Shown piece after piece: positions 4,196 through 5,329 of a stretch of DNA of 5,329 bases. Each line of letters opens with the position of its first letter. The first letter of the stretch is position 1. Where the stretch lies: the NCBI GenBank assembly GCA_018432645.1, contig JAHDSP010000255.1, positions 1-5,329 on the forward strand, in the 5' to 3' direction. The translations under genes and the position numbers were made by a program. The notes beneath the pieces were generated by a model, which worked only from the letters and a program-made list of their open reading frames with translations, did no database searches and had not been told where the DNA came from. This DNA comes from Bacteroidales bacterium (GTDB taxonomy: Bacteria; Bacteroidota; Bacteroidia; Bacteroidales; DTU049).

Positions 4196-5329
4196 CTAAT
4201 TATTTCTTTGCTGTACCCAATCATAAGCACTCAAAAATGCCATTATCCAAGGAGTGAATTTATTCTTTTTGATATCATCGGTAGAATATGGCCATTGCCA
4301 GCTAAAAATTGATCGTTCTAAATGTGGCATCATAGCTAAATGTCTGCCATCAGCAGATGATAAAGCTGCTGCATCAAAATCAGAACCATTAGGATTAGCG
4401 GGGTAATCATGATATGAATATTTCATAGCAATATTGTAATCATTTTCATTACCATTTAATATAAATTTGCCTTCTCCATGAGCTACCCATACACCTAATC
4501 TAGAACCTATAAGAGGTTTCAGTAGTACAGAGTTAGATTCTATAATATCTACAGTAATAAAATTACTTTCAAATTTTTTGCTATCATTCCAAGTCATAGT
4601 AGGACGGTAATTTTTATTATCAGATAATAACCCAAGATGTACCATTAATTGGCAGCCATTGCACACACCTAGACTCAAAGTATCTTCTCTACTATAAAAT
4701 TTATCTAATTCTAATTTTGCTTTTTCATTATACAAGAAATTAGCAGCCCATCCTTTAGCAGATCCTAGAACGTCGGAATTACTGAAACCACCTACATAAA
4801 CAATGAAAGAAATATCATCTAAATTTATTCTGCCCTCGATAATATCAGTCATATGAATGTCTATAACTTCGAAGCCAGCTAAATAGAGACAATAAGCCAT
4901 TTCTCTATCACCATTTACTCCTTTTTCTCTTATAATAGCAGCCTTAGGTTTTAGTTTTAGTTTATTATTTGGTAATTTTACTGGTAATGATATTTCAGGT
5001 AAAATAAAATTCAGTGGTTGATTTTTATAATTATCAAATCTATCTTTTGCCTTATTATTAGCTGTCTGTCGCAGATCATACAAATATGATTTTTTATACC
5101 ATAGGTCTCTTAATTTATCTATATCAAAATGTTCATAAGTTTGATATTTTATGATTTTCAGCTCTCTTTTATCAATAAGATTACCTATAGGAAAATATTC
5201 AATATCAGCTTGATATAACTTATTAATTACCTCTTTCACATTAGAAACTTGAATAACTACACCTGGATTTTCAGCAAATAATATTTGAATAATATCATCA
5301 TAAGGGATAGATGAAAGATTAATATCTAA
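4196..5329 (-). CDS. purL: Phosphoribosylformylglycinamidine synthase, C-terminal part (5'-truncated by the window)
   Basis: The last 377 residues of the large PurL, which converts FGAR to FGAM in purine synthesis using ATP and the amide nitrogen of glutamine, in the cytosol. The frame is open to the window edge (…AENPGVVIQVSNV precedes the valine at 5239), so the true start lies outside; the GTG at 5239-5237 is internal. Numbering from the edge: residues 1-110 are the end of the synthetase half; the class I glutamine amidotransferase domain runs from about 127 (KPKAAIIREKGVNGDREMA) to the end. Visible features: VYVGGFSNSDVLGSAKGWA, the nucleophile C223 in GVCNGCQ, the region around AHGEGKF, YPANPNGS, and H336/E338 in MMPHLERS completing the triad. 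The end, TPWIMAFLSAYDWVQ, matches Bacteroidota PurL. It ends with TAG (4198-4196), followed by a stem-loop. Nothing suggests damage. Confidence 0.97.
   Translation of the reverse strand, partial: LDINLSSIPYDDIIQILFAENPGVVIQVSNVKEVINKLYQADIEYFPIGNLIDKRELKIIKYQTYEHFDIDKLRDLWYKKSYLYDLRQTANNKAKDRFDNYKNQPLNFILPEISLPVKLPNNKLKLKPKAAIIREKGVNGDREMAYCLYLAGFEVIDIHMTDIIEGRINLDDISFIVYVGGFSNSDVLGSAKGWAANFLYNEKAKLELDKFYSREDTLSLGVCNGCQLMVHLGLLSDNKNYRPTMTWNDSKKFESNFITVDIIESNSVLLKPLIGSRLGVWVAHGEGKFILNGNENDYNIAMKYSYHDYPANPNGSDFDAAALSSADGRHLAMMPHLERSIFSWQWPYSTDDIKKNKFTPWIMAFLSAYDWVQQRNN

Noticed and set aside
5237..5239. GTG as the start of purL
   Set aside because: The frame stays open to the window edge and the preceding residues fit PurL, so this is an internal valine.

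Overview
The window is AT-rich bacterial DNA, most likely from a Bacteroidota chromosome. Three things point there. A -33/-7 promoter of the Bacteroidota type (TTG, 19 bp, TAnnTTTG) precedes the first gene. No gene start has a visible Shine-Dalgarno sequence. The partial PurL at the right edge has a C-terminus that I recognise as the Bacteroidota form of the large enzyme (MMPHLERSIF followed by TPWIMAF).

Layout, left to right: a hairpin repeat (30-57) and a promoter (98-127) lead into a tight two-gene operon on the + strand, a ThsB-like TIR protein (216-713) followed 3 bp later by a small membrane protein (717-1154). A 343-bp spacer follows. Next come two genes on the - strand, transcribed right to left: a protein with a C-terminal nucleoside-deoxyribosyltransferase-like/TIR-like fold (2258-3133), then a protein ending in a HEPN-type domain with an R-x4-H motif (1498-2172). 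From 3134 to 4195 there is about 1 kb without a gene. It holds a MITE/REP-like inverted-repeat element, a tandem duplication of a unit of about 210 bp with heptanucleotide repeats, a very AT-rich stretch, and two hairpins. The window ends inside the 3' part of purL on the - strand (4196-5329, 5' end outside the window).

The region reads as a small accessory (probably defence) block parked beside the housekeeping gene purL. The left pair looks like a TIR signal-maker or sensor with a membrane effector, resembling Thoeris but without the SIR2-SLOG protein ThsA. The right pair joins a nucleotide-handling or TIR-like domain to a HEPN protein, which could be a nuclease effector. Both system-level functions are inferences from domain content and gene order. 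Nothing in the sequence alone proves immunity. The two pairs converge, and the repeats on the purL side suggest a site that tolerates insertions and rearrangement.
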